From: Lycium barbarum
Taxonomy: Eukaryota > Streptophyta > Magnoliopsida > Solanales > Solanaceae
Assembly: GCF_019175385.1 (NCBI RefSeq)
Contig: NC_083344.1
Location: forward strand, 57,660,782 to 57,724,781
Reading direction: 5' to 3'
DNA: 64,000 nt
Translations under genes and position numbers: made by a program
Notes under the pieces: model-generated
The model's input: only the letters and a program-made list of their open reading frames with translations
Told to the model about the DNA's origin: nothing
Databases searched by the model: none
Shown: piece by piece, positions 12,001 through 23,573 of the stretch
Numbering within the stretch: the first letter of the stretch is position 1
Layout: each line of letters opens with the position of its first letter

Positions 12001-12096
12001 CATAGTCACATCAACTAGAATCAAAATATTTCCTCATAACACACAAGTCTTAATTATTTCTCGATTTCCAATTATACGAAAACACGGGACATAACA
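9042..12096 (-). mobile_element. Solo LTR F, nested in D
   Basis: Complete minus-strand LTR, 3,055 bp, from TGTCACGACCC to CGGGACATAACA, flanked by caaac (9037-9041 and 12097-12101). In minus reading order it has donor-like GTAAGA (plus 11518-11523), an internal TATA-like box (about 10838-10845), the palindrome CCGAAATTTCGG (10816-10827), GTATGT (plus 10687-10692) and the triple-hairpin block (9591-9669) with a 22-base C run. No internal element sequence remains, so it is a recombined solo LTR. Small ORFs inside are not conserved coding. Confidence 0.93.
9611..9632. repeat. Poly(C) tract, 22 bases
   Basis: Expansion of the five-C arm of the second hairpin in the LTR F triple-hairpin block. 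Most other copies have four to five C here. It could be real slippage or a sequencing artefact. Confidence 0.9.
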
Positions 12097-14516
12097 CAAA
12101 CAACCATGGCTGCTCACGGCTAACTCCAAGTGATTGGAAGGGAAATTTAATGTTCTAGTTTCATTTTCTTGTTAAAATTAGGAGTAGGTAGCATGTTCAA
12201 TTTACCTTGTTCATAAGGCAAAAATGTTCCAGCCCTCTCTTTGATAAAGTGAGCAGCAACTTTCTTATTCTTTTGAATTGAAGACCTTGTTCCTATGGGA
12301 TGGGGCAGCCATGTTAGAATTTAAATTGAGGAAGAAGAAGTGGTACAATTGGTGCAAGTGATTGTAGAATCTGTCCTAACTAATTTAAGGTAAGATTTCT
12401 TCTTCTTGTAATGTAGTTGGAGTTAATGATGTTGTAATGGAGAGACTAAATTGTAAGACGATATTGGAAGTAAGAAAATTGCATGATTATTGTTGACGTT
12501 GTAATTGGGCAGAATTGGAGTTGTCTTAATTTAATAATGGTGGATTAGGTTTGATTGTTGTTGTGGTTATTGTTGTTATGGATTATGTGTTAAAAATGAA
12601 GGAATCTTGATATTTAAAGTTGTAGTTGTTTTTATGAGATTGTTGAGAAATGAATTGGATTAGGTGGTCATGAGGTTGTTGGGCTGTTCTTGTTGAGTTG
12701 AAGAATTAAAGGTGTAGTTATATAACTAAGTAATTGTGTTGTTGTAGTTGATGGGATGTTTGGGGCATGTTGTTGTTAAGCTATTGATGGAATTTGCTTG
12801 TATATTGGATAATAGTTACTGATTGTTGTGTTGCTCGATTCGGAAGAAAAGATAAGTTTAAAATGTACCTCTAGTAGTCCGAAAGATTAATTTTGGGTAG
12901 TTGTAATTGTTGGACTATTATAAGGTAATTTCGATGATGTGTTGTGGCTATAAATCATTAGGAATAACTCGAATATGTCGTGGTCGTTATGTTAACTATG
13001 ATTGAATGTTGTAACGTGTGGACTGATTTGGAATGTTGTACGGGCCGTTTCGAGGTGTTCTTGGATCTTGTTTTGACTAGTTCTTGACATGGTAACTTGG
13101 ACATGTAGTTGTTGATGTCGTTCTGGTTGTGGTATAGTTAGCTTGGATGTGAGGGAAGTGAGCGATATAGGGAAAATTCCGCCCAATTTTCTAGAAATGA
13201 GTTACTAACTTCGAAATACGTTTTAAGTTTTTCCGTAGCTTAACTATAGTTTTTAACGCCGTAATATAGGTTGAGGTACTTCGGGCAGCGTATACATATC
13301 AAACCACAGATTAAACGTCAAAGGTATGTAAAGCTAACCCTTCTTTCTTTTTGGCCTGATCTATGTGAGACGAACAGACGACGAATGTATAAACTCCAAA
13401 GAAGCTCCTATTCTTAGAGACACTAGGATGGCTAATGTTCTTGATTTCCAGAAGCTACTTCATTATGTCCTGATACGTGTCTATGATTCCTGAAGTTCTA
13501 TTTGATATAATCCATAGTGATATTCGAGGGGTACTTGACATGACTGTTGTCTTTGATTCTCAAGTGTTAGCTCATTCTAATTATTCTATTGAGTCTCAGA
13601 TGATGATTTAGTTTGCATATGGTTGCTCATTATTCTGCTCGTGCATGCCGTTAATATATCTTTCACCGAGTCCCGGGTCGGGTATGTTTTCGTGCACAGT
13701 TTCACTGCATTGTTCACCGAGTCCCTCACTAGAGGGCCGGGTACGTATATATATATGATATGATATGATATGATTATGGCATCGAGTCCCATGATGGGCC
13801 GAGTATGGTATGTGATGACTTTATTCACCGAGTCCCATAATGGGCCGGGTATGGTATATGATATAGACATGCATGATTCTCATCTCGTAAGGCACATGTG
13901 CATTGGTATCTTTGATTATCATACTTGCCTCCTGTAATCTTTTATTCAGTTATGATTTTCTTTATTGTACTTCATGCTTTATATACTCAGTATATATCTC
14001 GTACTGACTCCCTTTCTTTGGGGGGCTACGTTTCATGCCCACAGGTACAGACACTCGGTTTGGTGATCCTCCAGCCTAGGACTTCTACTCAGCTGTTTGG
14101 AGAGCTCCATTGTTTCGGAGCCTAGATTATTTTGGTACAGATCTTCTGATGTAGACTTATGCATATCCAGGGGTACGACGGGGCCCTGTCCTGTCATATT
14201 TCACTTTTATACTCTTAGAGGTCTGTAGACATATGTGGATTGTACTTAGGTTTTGGTCTGCTATGTCGATATGACTCGTTTTGGGTATCTCCGTATATAG
14301 TGGCAGCCTTGTCGGCTTGCCTATTATGTTATGTGTTGGTTAGCTGTGACTCCTCAGGAGAAAGGTTTATGATGAAATGTGGCGTTATGATGAATCTTTA
14401 GTTGGCTTTACAAGTTGCTGTACTGTTCTTAGTTTCTGTCTGACTATATCTTACAGGTTCGTATACGAGTGTCCGGCTCGGGCACTAGTCATGGCCCATG
14501 GGGTTGGGTCGTGACA
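12097..14516 (+). mobile_element. Solo LTR D, right part
   Basis: Continuation of LTR D after the caaac duplication. It contains donor AAG|GTAAGA (G at 12390), a second donor-like AAG|GTATGT (13324), four mini-hairpins of the type GAGTCCC..GGGCCGGGTA (13665-13860), the triple hairpin (13984-14045) and the terminus GGGTTGGGTCGTGACA (14501-14516). gatac follows, and E1 pol resumes in register. Confidence 0.92.
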
Positions 14517-15148
14517 GATACACTCCCTCAGAAGGAGAAGTCATCATTTGAGATTGCAGGAGACGAAGTTCTCCGATGCCGAGGCAGATTATGTGTCCCT
14601 GATGTGGCAGGACTACGCCACCAAATATTGAGAGAAGCCCATTGCTCCCGTTATTCTGTCCACCCCGGAGCAACGAAAATGTGTCATGATCTTAAGTCTA
14701 TATATTGGTGGAAAGGGATGAAGAAAGATAAAGCGGAATTCGTAGTTCAATGTCCCAACTGTCAACCAGTGAAAATCGAGCACCAAAAGCCGAGCAGATT
14801 GTTGCAAGCTATAGAAATTCCAACTTGGAAGTGGGAAGTAATTAACATGGACATCATTACAGGCTTGCCCCATTCTCGACGTAAGTATGACTCTATATGG
14901 GTGATTGTGGATAAACTTACGAAGTCAGCTCATTTCTTACCAGTCAGAATGACATATGTGGCAGAAGATTATGCAAAGCTTTATGTTAAAGAGATAGTGC
15001 GACTCCATGGTGTTCCAGCATCTATTATCTCAGATAGAGGAACTCAGTTTACAACTAATTTTTGGAAGTCCTTCCAAGAAGGTTTGGGGACTCAAGTGAG
15101 CCTTAGCACAACATTTCAACCGCAAACTGATGGACAAGCTGAACGTAA
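14517..15148 (+). pseudogene. E1 pol part 2: integrase N-terminal and catalytic region
   Basis: Integrase of E1 after the LTR D insertion. Visible are the HHCC zinc-finger pieces (RYSVHPG, CPNCQ, about 14650-14765), the first catalytic Asp region (NMDIITGL, about 14845) and the second (SDRGTQF, about 15035). The frame is open from 14522. The third catalytic residue and everything after QAER are missing because the sequence switches at about 15147 to inverted E2 RT. The junction has about four bases of microhomology (cgta). Confidence 0.9.
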
Positions 15149-15800
15149 CGTAAATGATTTGCATGTTCGGATTCTGTGCGAGAGTACACCAGAATATCAT
15201 CAATGAATACTATCACAAACAAATCCAAGAGTGGCCTGAATACATTATTCATCAAGTTCATGAACACTGCCGGAGCATTAGTCAACCCAAACGACATCAC
15301 TCGGAATTCCTAATGGCGATATCTCGTTCTGAAGGCTGTTTTTGGATCTTCTTCTCTAACTCTCACTTGATGATAACCCGATCTCAAGTCTATTTTAGAA
15401 AACCACTTGGCACCCTGTAGTTGATCAAATAAATCATCAATCCTTGGGAGAGGATATTTGTTCTTTATCGTCACCTTGTTCAATTGCCTATAATCGATGC
15501 ACATTCGTAGGGAACCGTCTTTCTTTCTCACGAATAAGACTGGCGCTCCCCACGATGATGAACTGGGTTTAATAAACCCTTTCTTAAGCAAATCTTTCAA
15601 CTGTGCCTTTAACTCTTTCAATTCTGCCAGAGCCATTCGATAAGGAGGGATAGGAATAGGCTTGGTATCCGGGAACACATCAATGGCGAAATCAATTTCT
15701 CTTTCTGGTGGAAGGCCTAGAAGTTCATCTGGAAATACATCCGAAAATTCATTCACCACCGGAACGGATTGGAAAGTTGGCAACTTTGCTTCAGTGTCAT
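15149..15800 (-). pseudogene. E2 reverse transcriptase, 3'-truncated
   Basis: Minus-strand RT of element E2. From the right: [54 protein letters not shown] and FIDDIL (about 15190-15210). A small in-frame loss near 15315 removes a conserved Ile and shifts the following frame. Coding stops at about 15148, where E1 integrase begins in the opposite orientation. RNase H and integrase of E2 are absent. Confidence 0.9.
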
Positions 15801-17622
15801 GTACTCAGACTAGATGATAAATATAGCCTTTAGCTATCATCTTTCTCGCCTTAAGGTAGGAAATAAACCTACCTCTTGGAGTTGCCGTATTACTGTTCCA
15901 TTCAAGCACGGGCTCTCCCGGAAATTGAAATCGAACTACTTTCAATCGGTAATCAACGTTAGCATAGCACGAGGCCAACAAATCCATACCCATAATTACA
16001 TCGAAATCTAAAATTTTCAGCTCAACTAAATCAGCTTTAGTTTGGCGGTCACATATCACAATTACACAATCTTTGTACACTTGTCTTGCTATCACGGGAT
16101 CACCAACCGGAGTAGATACCTCAAAAGGTTTAATTGGCTCGGGTTTCACCCCAATACAACCAACAACATATGGAGTAATATAAGATAGGGTGGAACCCGG
16201 ATCTATCAATGCGTACACATCATGAGAAAACACGGACAATGTACCTGTAACCACATCTGGGGAGGACTCAAGATCCTGTCGTCTGGCTAAAGCATATATG
16301 CGGGTCTGAGTGGCACTTGAAGTAGATGCTCCCCCTCGGCCTGCTAAAATCTGAGAAGTCTGCCCTACCGGGCGCACTGAAAAAGGAACCAGCCGCTGAT
16401 CCTGTAGGCTGGACCCTAACTCTACCACTCATCGACGGGCAATCTCTCTTCATGTGCCCCATATGGCCACAGGCATAGCAAGCATCTGAACCCTGGCGAC
16501 ACTGTCCGGAATGTAATCTACCGCACTGGCTGCATCGCGGTACTGGAGGTCTCCTCTGACCATAATCTCCCCCAAACTGTGAACCTGAGGCCCTTGAACT
16601 CTGACCCTGTCCTGAGCGAAAGGGGCGATCAAATCTCCTACCTGTAATTCGGGGAAGTGCATTAGTCACCGGCTGGCCTGAGTATCTAGAATGTGACTTC
16701 CTTGATCCCCCCCTGTAGTCACTACCTGCGCCCCTAGATCTGGCCCTTTTGCTTTGCCCTCTATCAATATCACGATCACCCCTTTGTGGATATTGTTGTC
16801 CTTCTAGATTCTGGGCATGGGCTTGGATGCGGGAAATATCCATCCCATCTTGCAACGAAGCCGTCAAACAATATTTGAACAAATGTGGCCCTAAGCCACT
16901 CACAAATCTGTGTACCCAATCTCCCATATCGGCCACCATAGTCGGGGCATACCTAGCCAATGAATTAAATTGAAGGCTATACTTCCGGGCACTCATATTT
17001 CCTTGCTTCAAATTAGAAATCTATCCGCTCTAGCTCGACGGACCTCGGGTAGCTAATAATGGTGAATGAAAGCATCTACGAATTCTTACCAAACGGGAGG
17101 AGGCACATTCTCTTTTCTCGATGCTATCCAATTATTATACCACAATACCGCTACATCTCGGAGTCTATACGATGCCAATTCCACTGATTCAGTCTCAGAG
17201 GCATGAATAATCTTCAATGTCCTCAACATCTCATCAATGAAACCTTGTGGGTCTTCATCAGCCTTTGAACCGAAAAACTCCACAGGATTCAAACTCATAA
17301 AGTCATGGGCTCGGGTACTAGCTGACCGATCACTTGGGCCCGCATTCTGCCGCTGTGCCTGGGCGGCAACCAACTGTGTCAATAAGTGAATAGCATCAGT
17401 CATTTGTTGACCTAAAGTAGCCGGTGGAGGAACTGGAGACATAGGAGCTGGAGCTGAAGCCCCTTCTTGTTCTTCGGTAATAGGTAGAGTAGAAGAAGCA
17501 TTAGATGGAGCCTAATTATGTGATTCACCCTCATCTACATTCATTGGCGGCTCTCTTTCTGCCCGCCTTTTCATCGTAGTCTTCACCTTCTGCACAACTT
17601 TAGCCTTTCCCTTTGGTGACAT
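15801..17622 (-). pseudogene. E2 gag and protease, degenerate
   Basis: Start ATG at 17622-17620 (minus), preceded by TTTCAG-AA as in E1. A basic N-terminus is followed by a TAG near 17514, the gag domain (17442-16750) with a Gln to stop change at about 17085 and a frameshift near 17010, then two Cys/His knuckles (CSQCGRLHSGQC; CYACGHMGHMKRDC, about 16440-16530). A frameshift near 16400 leads into protease with an intact DPGST active site (about 16195-16210) and [14 protein letters not shown] stop at about 15805 separates it from RT. It is the best-preserved gag-protease here. Confidence 0.88.
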
Positions 17623-17810
17623 TTCTGAAATCACAACGCACTTTTAGGGAGGATAAAATCTTATACATGGCTCTATCGCACGATCTCATAAGAAGAAAGA
17701 TGGTCATTTTTCCTAAATGCCCTATAGCCTCCTGTTTATTAGCGTGGCGCGCAACACACCATAAACAAGACTCTACTAGACATGGCTCGTAGACACTTCC
17801 TAGGACTGAA

Positions 17811-17824
17811 CTGCTCTGATACCA
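17811..17824 (-). other. Primer binding site of E2 (tRNA-iMet)
   Basis: CTGCTCTGATACCA is the reverse complement of TGGTATCAGAGCAG. It lies four bases (cttt) left of the LTR start at 17829, mirroring the E1 layout at 5144-5164. Confidence 0.92.
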
Positions 17825-17828
17825 CTTT

Positions 17829-18957
17829 TGTCACTACCCGACTAGGGGCCGCGACGGGTACCGGGGGCTAACCACCGAGCACCACTCGTTCTAGTACTCA
17901 TCATACTCATTAAACGTTCTCTTACCAAATTCATACTCAAATTACAAGAAAATCATTTTTCATTTGAAAACATAAATACTTTTATATACATAACCCTTTT
18001 GGCTATCAAAATAATATACATACATATATACAAAGAGGAACTTGTGAGACCATACTACCCATAATGCGCATCTACGAGCCTCTACTAGAGTGCTAGACAT
18101 AAGGACGGGACAGGACCCCGTCGTGCCCAAAACATACATATACCAAAAGAATAATCAGTGGCACCTCCGGAAAATGGAGTGCTCTTCAAATCAGCTAATA
18201 GCTCCTACGAGTCTGGGTAGCCTCCCTGTCTACCTGTGGGCATGAACACAACGTCCAAATGAAACGGATGTCAGTACGAACATTGTACTGAGTATGTAAG
18301 GCATAAACAATAATAAAACATCAATGAAATGAGGAGGCATCAAATGAGGAGAAATCTGTAACTGACTGTGAATCATAAAAGAAATAATGCATACTGGCTT
18401 ACTTTCTTAATCATCGTCATCTCATGTATGCATAAATATATATAAGCTGCCCGACCATATAGGTACGGTGTGATAATCAATAACATTAGCCTGCGTCCAG
18501 GCCTCCCGCGTCCGGGGTACCATCTCATGCCGCCCACTAGTGGTGTCTGCCCATGCCATCTAGCCATGGTGTATACGCTGCCCGCCTTAGCGGTGACTGC
18601 CCGGCCATATAGGCGCGGTGTTATATCATCATCATAATATGCTCATCATAGTATGCTCATCATAGTTCATACATAAAGACTCAAGGACAACTATACTTTA
18701 TCATGGTGACGTAAGGCCGTGATCCCCCGATTTCATTATAGAGCATTCATTGACATTCTGCCTCACCTTGAAGGACTTAGCATACAAGGTGAGTGTATAC
18801 AATAATGACATCAATGGGTTATGGATAGCATCATTAGCTTTATAGGATCATCATATCATGGATTCTAGATTCTTTAGACTCAAACTTATCATCATCGTTA
18901 TCGTACGCATAGTGTATCTCTTATTTCATATAGCTATTCATGAACGAGGGCTCTTAG
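17829..18957 (-). repeat. LTR A', left part (5' LTR of E2)
   Basis: Starts TGTCACTACCCGAC next to the E2 primer site. It contains a triple hairpin (18233-18294) with the ACATCC/GGACGT type of second stem and hairpin repeats of the form CTGCCCGGCCATATAGGCGC (about 18435-18615). It ends at the cttag target (18953-18957) of nested LTR C'. The matching stretch of copy 1 lies left of the window. Confidence 0.88.
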
Positions 18958-21900
18958 TGTCACACCCCGACTTTACTAGGGTGTGATGGGCACCCGACCC
19001 CATATCTGGAGCCGAGCGAACCCGCTGACTCTTATTACATAGATAAACTCTTGTATCAATTAAGAAATAAATACATAGTAAGCTCTCCAATTTTTTTTTC
19101 CATAAGTAATGACTATTAGCATATGGGGCCCGCGACATGAAACGTAATAACATTTTGACTGATGAAGTCATCTACCAAGCTGACACTCTATACTCATGAC
19201 TCTGTCTGCAAAGTCTCTAACATTGAACAAACACCATAGCTCATATACTCTGACTCGGCAGCACTCCAGAACAAGTGGAGCCCGCCAACTCCACTGGAAC
19301 ATCTTCTATGATAACTGTGGCTCAGCTGGTGTACCTGCGCGGCATGAACGCAGCCCCCGAAGAAGAGGGGTCAGTACGAGTAATGTACTGAGTATGTAAA
19401 GCATGAATAGTAACATAATAAGGGAATATACAGTATGAATAATAACGGAATAGACACATGGAGCTTATCCTGGGACAGATGTAACCTGTACATATGAATG
19501 CCTTTCTGCGGATGCCATGCATGCTTAGTTTCTTTTTCAGAAAAACGGTGCTTCTTATTTACATATACAGAAAACAGAACATTTCACAAAACGGTGTCAT
19601 TCATTTACATTCACAGACGCCGAGTACATCAGCTCTCCCATCCCCCTCCCCAACAGTGTCCCAACATATTATATATAAATATCACAAATACAGACGCCGT
19701 ACCCGGCTCTCCCATAATCCCGCGTCTGGGCATCCCGCGTCCGGGACGAAATCCAGCTGAATCAGGTGGTGATATAACAGTGGCCCTTTCCCTTTCCCCA
19801 TATACATATACATATTCACATTCATATACATATGTCATACAATTGGCATGCATGAGAGCCCAAGGAAAGTCATGAGTCCATCGGAGTGACGTAAGGTCGG
19901 TGACCTCCGATTATATTATGGAATACCCGGGATCGCTTTGTCTCACCTTGAAGGAACGAGTATTTTAAGGCGAGACTACCAACGAGGAATAGTACTAGGA
20001 GGAAACATAGTATGAAATCATAGGCATCATAGACGTCAATTCATAGACCTTGAAATCCGTAGAACATAGTGTCACAGCTAAGAAATAGAGATAAGAATCA
20101 AGAACTAGTTTGTCACTTTCGTATTCACATTGAATCCCTTACCTAGGAATCTTGGTCATGGAATCGTTCTAGTCATACTTATCGTAGACATATTCTCTTT
20201 TCTAACATCATCATTATCATTATCATCATAGAAGTATTCTCATTGGGATAGGTATAGTACTTATCATTTGATAACAGAATAAGGGTCAAAGGTTTCTTTT
20301 GGATTCAGCTTCAAAATAGGTTAAGCGGAACAATAAGGACAATCCGGGAACAATGGGCCCACCTCGGGTCAAATGAGGCGGCGTACCAAATTTACGTACA
20401 TTGCATTTCATGGCGTCAATTGTGAGGGTTTTAAGGTAGTCGTGACCTATTTATGCGAGTTCTAGAGGTTTAGGAAGTTTATTCCAACATTTTACACAAT
20501 TTTGATTCAATTCTACTGAGTGAAAAAGGGGAAACTTTAGGCGCGGATTCCGGAGGGTAGGGTTATCCCCGAGGCTCATACCCAACATATTACGTCTAAG
20601 ACATGCCATAGAAAGAAGGGTGAAGCCTTACATACCTCTTCCGCTCCTTATGCAACTCCAAGTTCACGTTCCAAATTCGCCAAAATCTGTGAATTGGTCA
20701 TGTTTACCAAAACTTGATTAGAGCCTTTAGAAGTTGATTCTTTAAAGTGACACTTTGTCTGCCGAAATTTCGGCAGCATTTCCCCTATAAATACACCATC
20801 CCCGAGAATACGGCTCGGCCCCAAATTAACAACAACAATCCGAGAATGGAACTCGGCCAAAGCAACAACAATATTAGCAATTCCTTCTAGCAACACTTCA
20901 ACATTCAATTCAATTCAACTCGATTCAATTCAATTCAATTCATATGACTTTCAAAGCATTTTAATCAACATACAACTTCGTCCAACACCTTCCAAACTCA
21001 TAAACTACATCAACATTCCCCACATTGACAACATTAATCACAATAACACAAGACTATATGAAGGTCACATTCTCCTTCAACAACTTACAAACGATTCCAA
21101 CTTCATTTTCAATCATTAAATTCTCATTTTACATTATGGAATCCACAACGACACCAACTAGAATATCACATGAACTCGATTCATCATAGCTTACCAAACA
21201 ACACCATTTTCGGCCATCACACATATGTCCATGAATTTTCCATCTTTTCTATACATTACAACAACAACAACATACTACATGAAATTAATTCAATCTTTCC
21301 TCACAACATTACACATACCATACACGGCCACTTACAACATCCATATTTTCATGGCTTTTATTCATCTCCACATACCATAACAACCATAACATTAAATAAA
21401 ATTAGTTCATCATTCCAATCATAATACACAATATACACGGCCATACACTATATATATATATATATATATGTATTTCACGGCCACACATCAAACACACACA
21501 CTTTCATGAATTCCATCCATTTTCACACATTACAATACTCACAAACCATCCATGACACATAAAAGGGATGAAAACCTTACCTTTCTCTTCAACTTCCCAC
21601 TTGGTTTAGGGTTGGTATATGACACCAAAAAGCCTTCTACTTGCTTCAACAATCACTCCATGATGTAGAGGACCTTCCATTAGGTAGGAAAAGTGGAAGG
21701 AAATAATTTTCCTTGGTCCTCACCTTGCCCCTAAAATTCGGCCACCATGGCCGAATTCCCCCCCCCCCCCCCCCCCCCCCTTTCTTTCTCTTCCACTCTC
21801 TTCAATTAGAAGATGACCACATAGATATATATATATAGCTCTACATGTATGTGAGGGGCACATGCTTTCCCCTCCATTTTCTAGAGTTTTCTTTTCTTTT

Positions 21901-22180
21901 TCTCTTTATTTTATTTTCTAGAATTCTCTTCACCTTTCTTGAGAATTAATAAAGAAGACCAATTTCTTCTTATGTACACTTTGGCCCTTCAGGAATTTTC
22001 TTGAACTTTGTGAAATTACTATTTTACCCCTAGCCTTCCACAATATTTCCATACCATAATATTCATGAATATTATTTATAACCAACTCGTACGTCGAAAT
22101 ACATTCGGAAAATGGTCATTCCCTTCGCTTTACCGCGACTACCTTGAAATATCCAAACGCATAAAATACGGGATATAACA
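18958..22180 (-). mobile_element. Solo LTR C', complete, nested in A'
   Basis: Minus-strand LTR of 3,223 bp, TGTCACACCCCG to CGGGATATAACA, flanked by cttag (18953-18957 and 22181-22185). Features in minus order: TATA-like run (about 21825-21840), donor GTAAGG (plus 21575-21580), second TATA-like box (20786-20793), 18-base palindrome CTGCCGAAATTTCGGCAG (20759-20776), GTATGT (plus 20630-20635) and triple hairpin (19333-19394). From 20899 on it duplicates window positions 1-1346. Confidence 0.93.
21758..21780. repeat. Poly(C) tract, 23 bases
   Basis: C run replacing the C9 T12 tract found at the same place in copy 1 (920-940). Confidence 0.9.
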
Positions 22181-23573
22181 CTTAGTTTTCTTGAAGATAG
22201 GAAATTCATGAAGAAGGAGGAAATTCGTGCCGTAAGATTGATGCCTTAGAAAGAAAGGACTAGCCTCACATACCTTTGTCGTTTAACTACTCTATTTCTT
22301 GCTAGTTCTCCTTTAATGCTCACGTCTTTACCTTCAAAAGAATTCACACTAACATTAGCTAAGCGATTATAAGAACGTGCTTACTGAAGCTAAAGAAAAT
22401 TGGGTAGTATTTCCTTTGTTTATATGATTTCCTCCATATTCCATATCAACTCCCAAACATCCGTAACATCATTCATAATATCATAAATAACAATCATCAT
22501 TTATCTACATTATCCACATTTCACAATTTCCCTTCAACTTCCCCATAATCATGGTCATAATTCACTATTACGTTCTTTCACGTATAGTGCTCATTCCATG
22601 TTCTAAACGTCATTCATAATCTACTTACAATCACAACATATCCATATTCATTATTCATTCCATACTACTACTCAACAATAGCACTATTCCCACATTTATG
22701 ACCCATTTTCTATATTCTTCAACAATACAAGCGTTTCAACTTCTCAATATCTTAAACATCATGAAAATATCATAAAACTTACCTTAGATATTGTATGAAC
22801 AAGCCTTGAGTAGCAATACTCTTCTAGCACCAAAAACCCTAACTCACTTCCTTTGAAATTTCTTGGCTTAGATGACTTTAATGGGTTTCATACTCTTGAT
22901 TCTTGTTAGTTTGATGAAGTTGATCATCAATTTCCTTTGAATTCTTGTGGATGAAATGTATGGAACCTTCTAGAGGTCTTAAGAGAGATGAAGGAATGTG
23001 GGAAAATGAATTTAATGAAGTGGGAACACATTTATATAATCAGAACTTATTCAGCTCGTCGGGACTTCAACGGAGACTTATACGGTCCGTGGAACATTTC
23101 ACGGTTCGTATAAGTGGTCGTGGTTCACCACTGGCTAGACATCATCTCTGCTGGGTATTCCACGGACCAGTATACGGTCCGTGGAAAGTTTCACGGTCCG
23201 TGGATGTGGTCGTGGAACTCACTACTTTTTCCGAAGTTGTCCGCGTCGTTTCGTTTGGTCTCCAATCCTTAGACAACCTTCTTAAAACTTGTTTAAAACT
23301 TCATTAATGATCTAACATCCTTAAAACTCGCCCTCAAGGCCTTGCCAAATAATTCTTAACGCAATAATTTTATGAAACCTTTCCTAAACCTCACTTATAC
23401 TCCACTTATTCTTATCAATCCTTATTCCATCAATTCATGTAACTTCAAGATCTTAACATACGCATTCTAAGACTACCAAATATTCGTCTTATAGTCTTAT
23501 GAACTTCTTGTTACCCTCAAGCTTGCATTGGTTCATTCATTATGCGACGTCATGAAATTTCCAAGGTGTAACA
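22181..23573 (-). repeat. LTR A', right part
   Basis: Rest of LTR A' after the cttag duplication; second copy of 1347-2739. It has the minus-strand GTAAGT donor (plus 22777-22782), GTATGT (plus 22268-22273) and the ACGGACCGT cassette (about 23080-23210), and ends at GTGTAACA (23566-23573). Without C' the A' LTR is about 2.5 kb. Confidence 0.88.

Noticed and set aside
8668..14516. D left and right parts as the two LTRs of a full element
   Set aside because: The two parts do not overlap in sequence; they are consecutive pieces of one LTR split by F, as the two sets of target duplications show.
19498..19875. 125-aa frame near the LTR C' hairpins
   Set aside because: Runs through LTR leader repeats with no counterpart frame in other copies.
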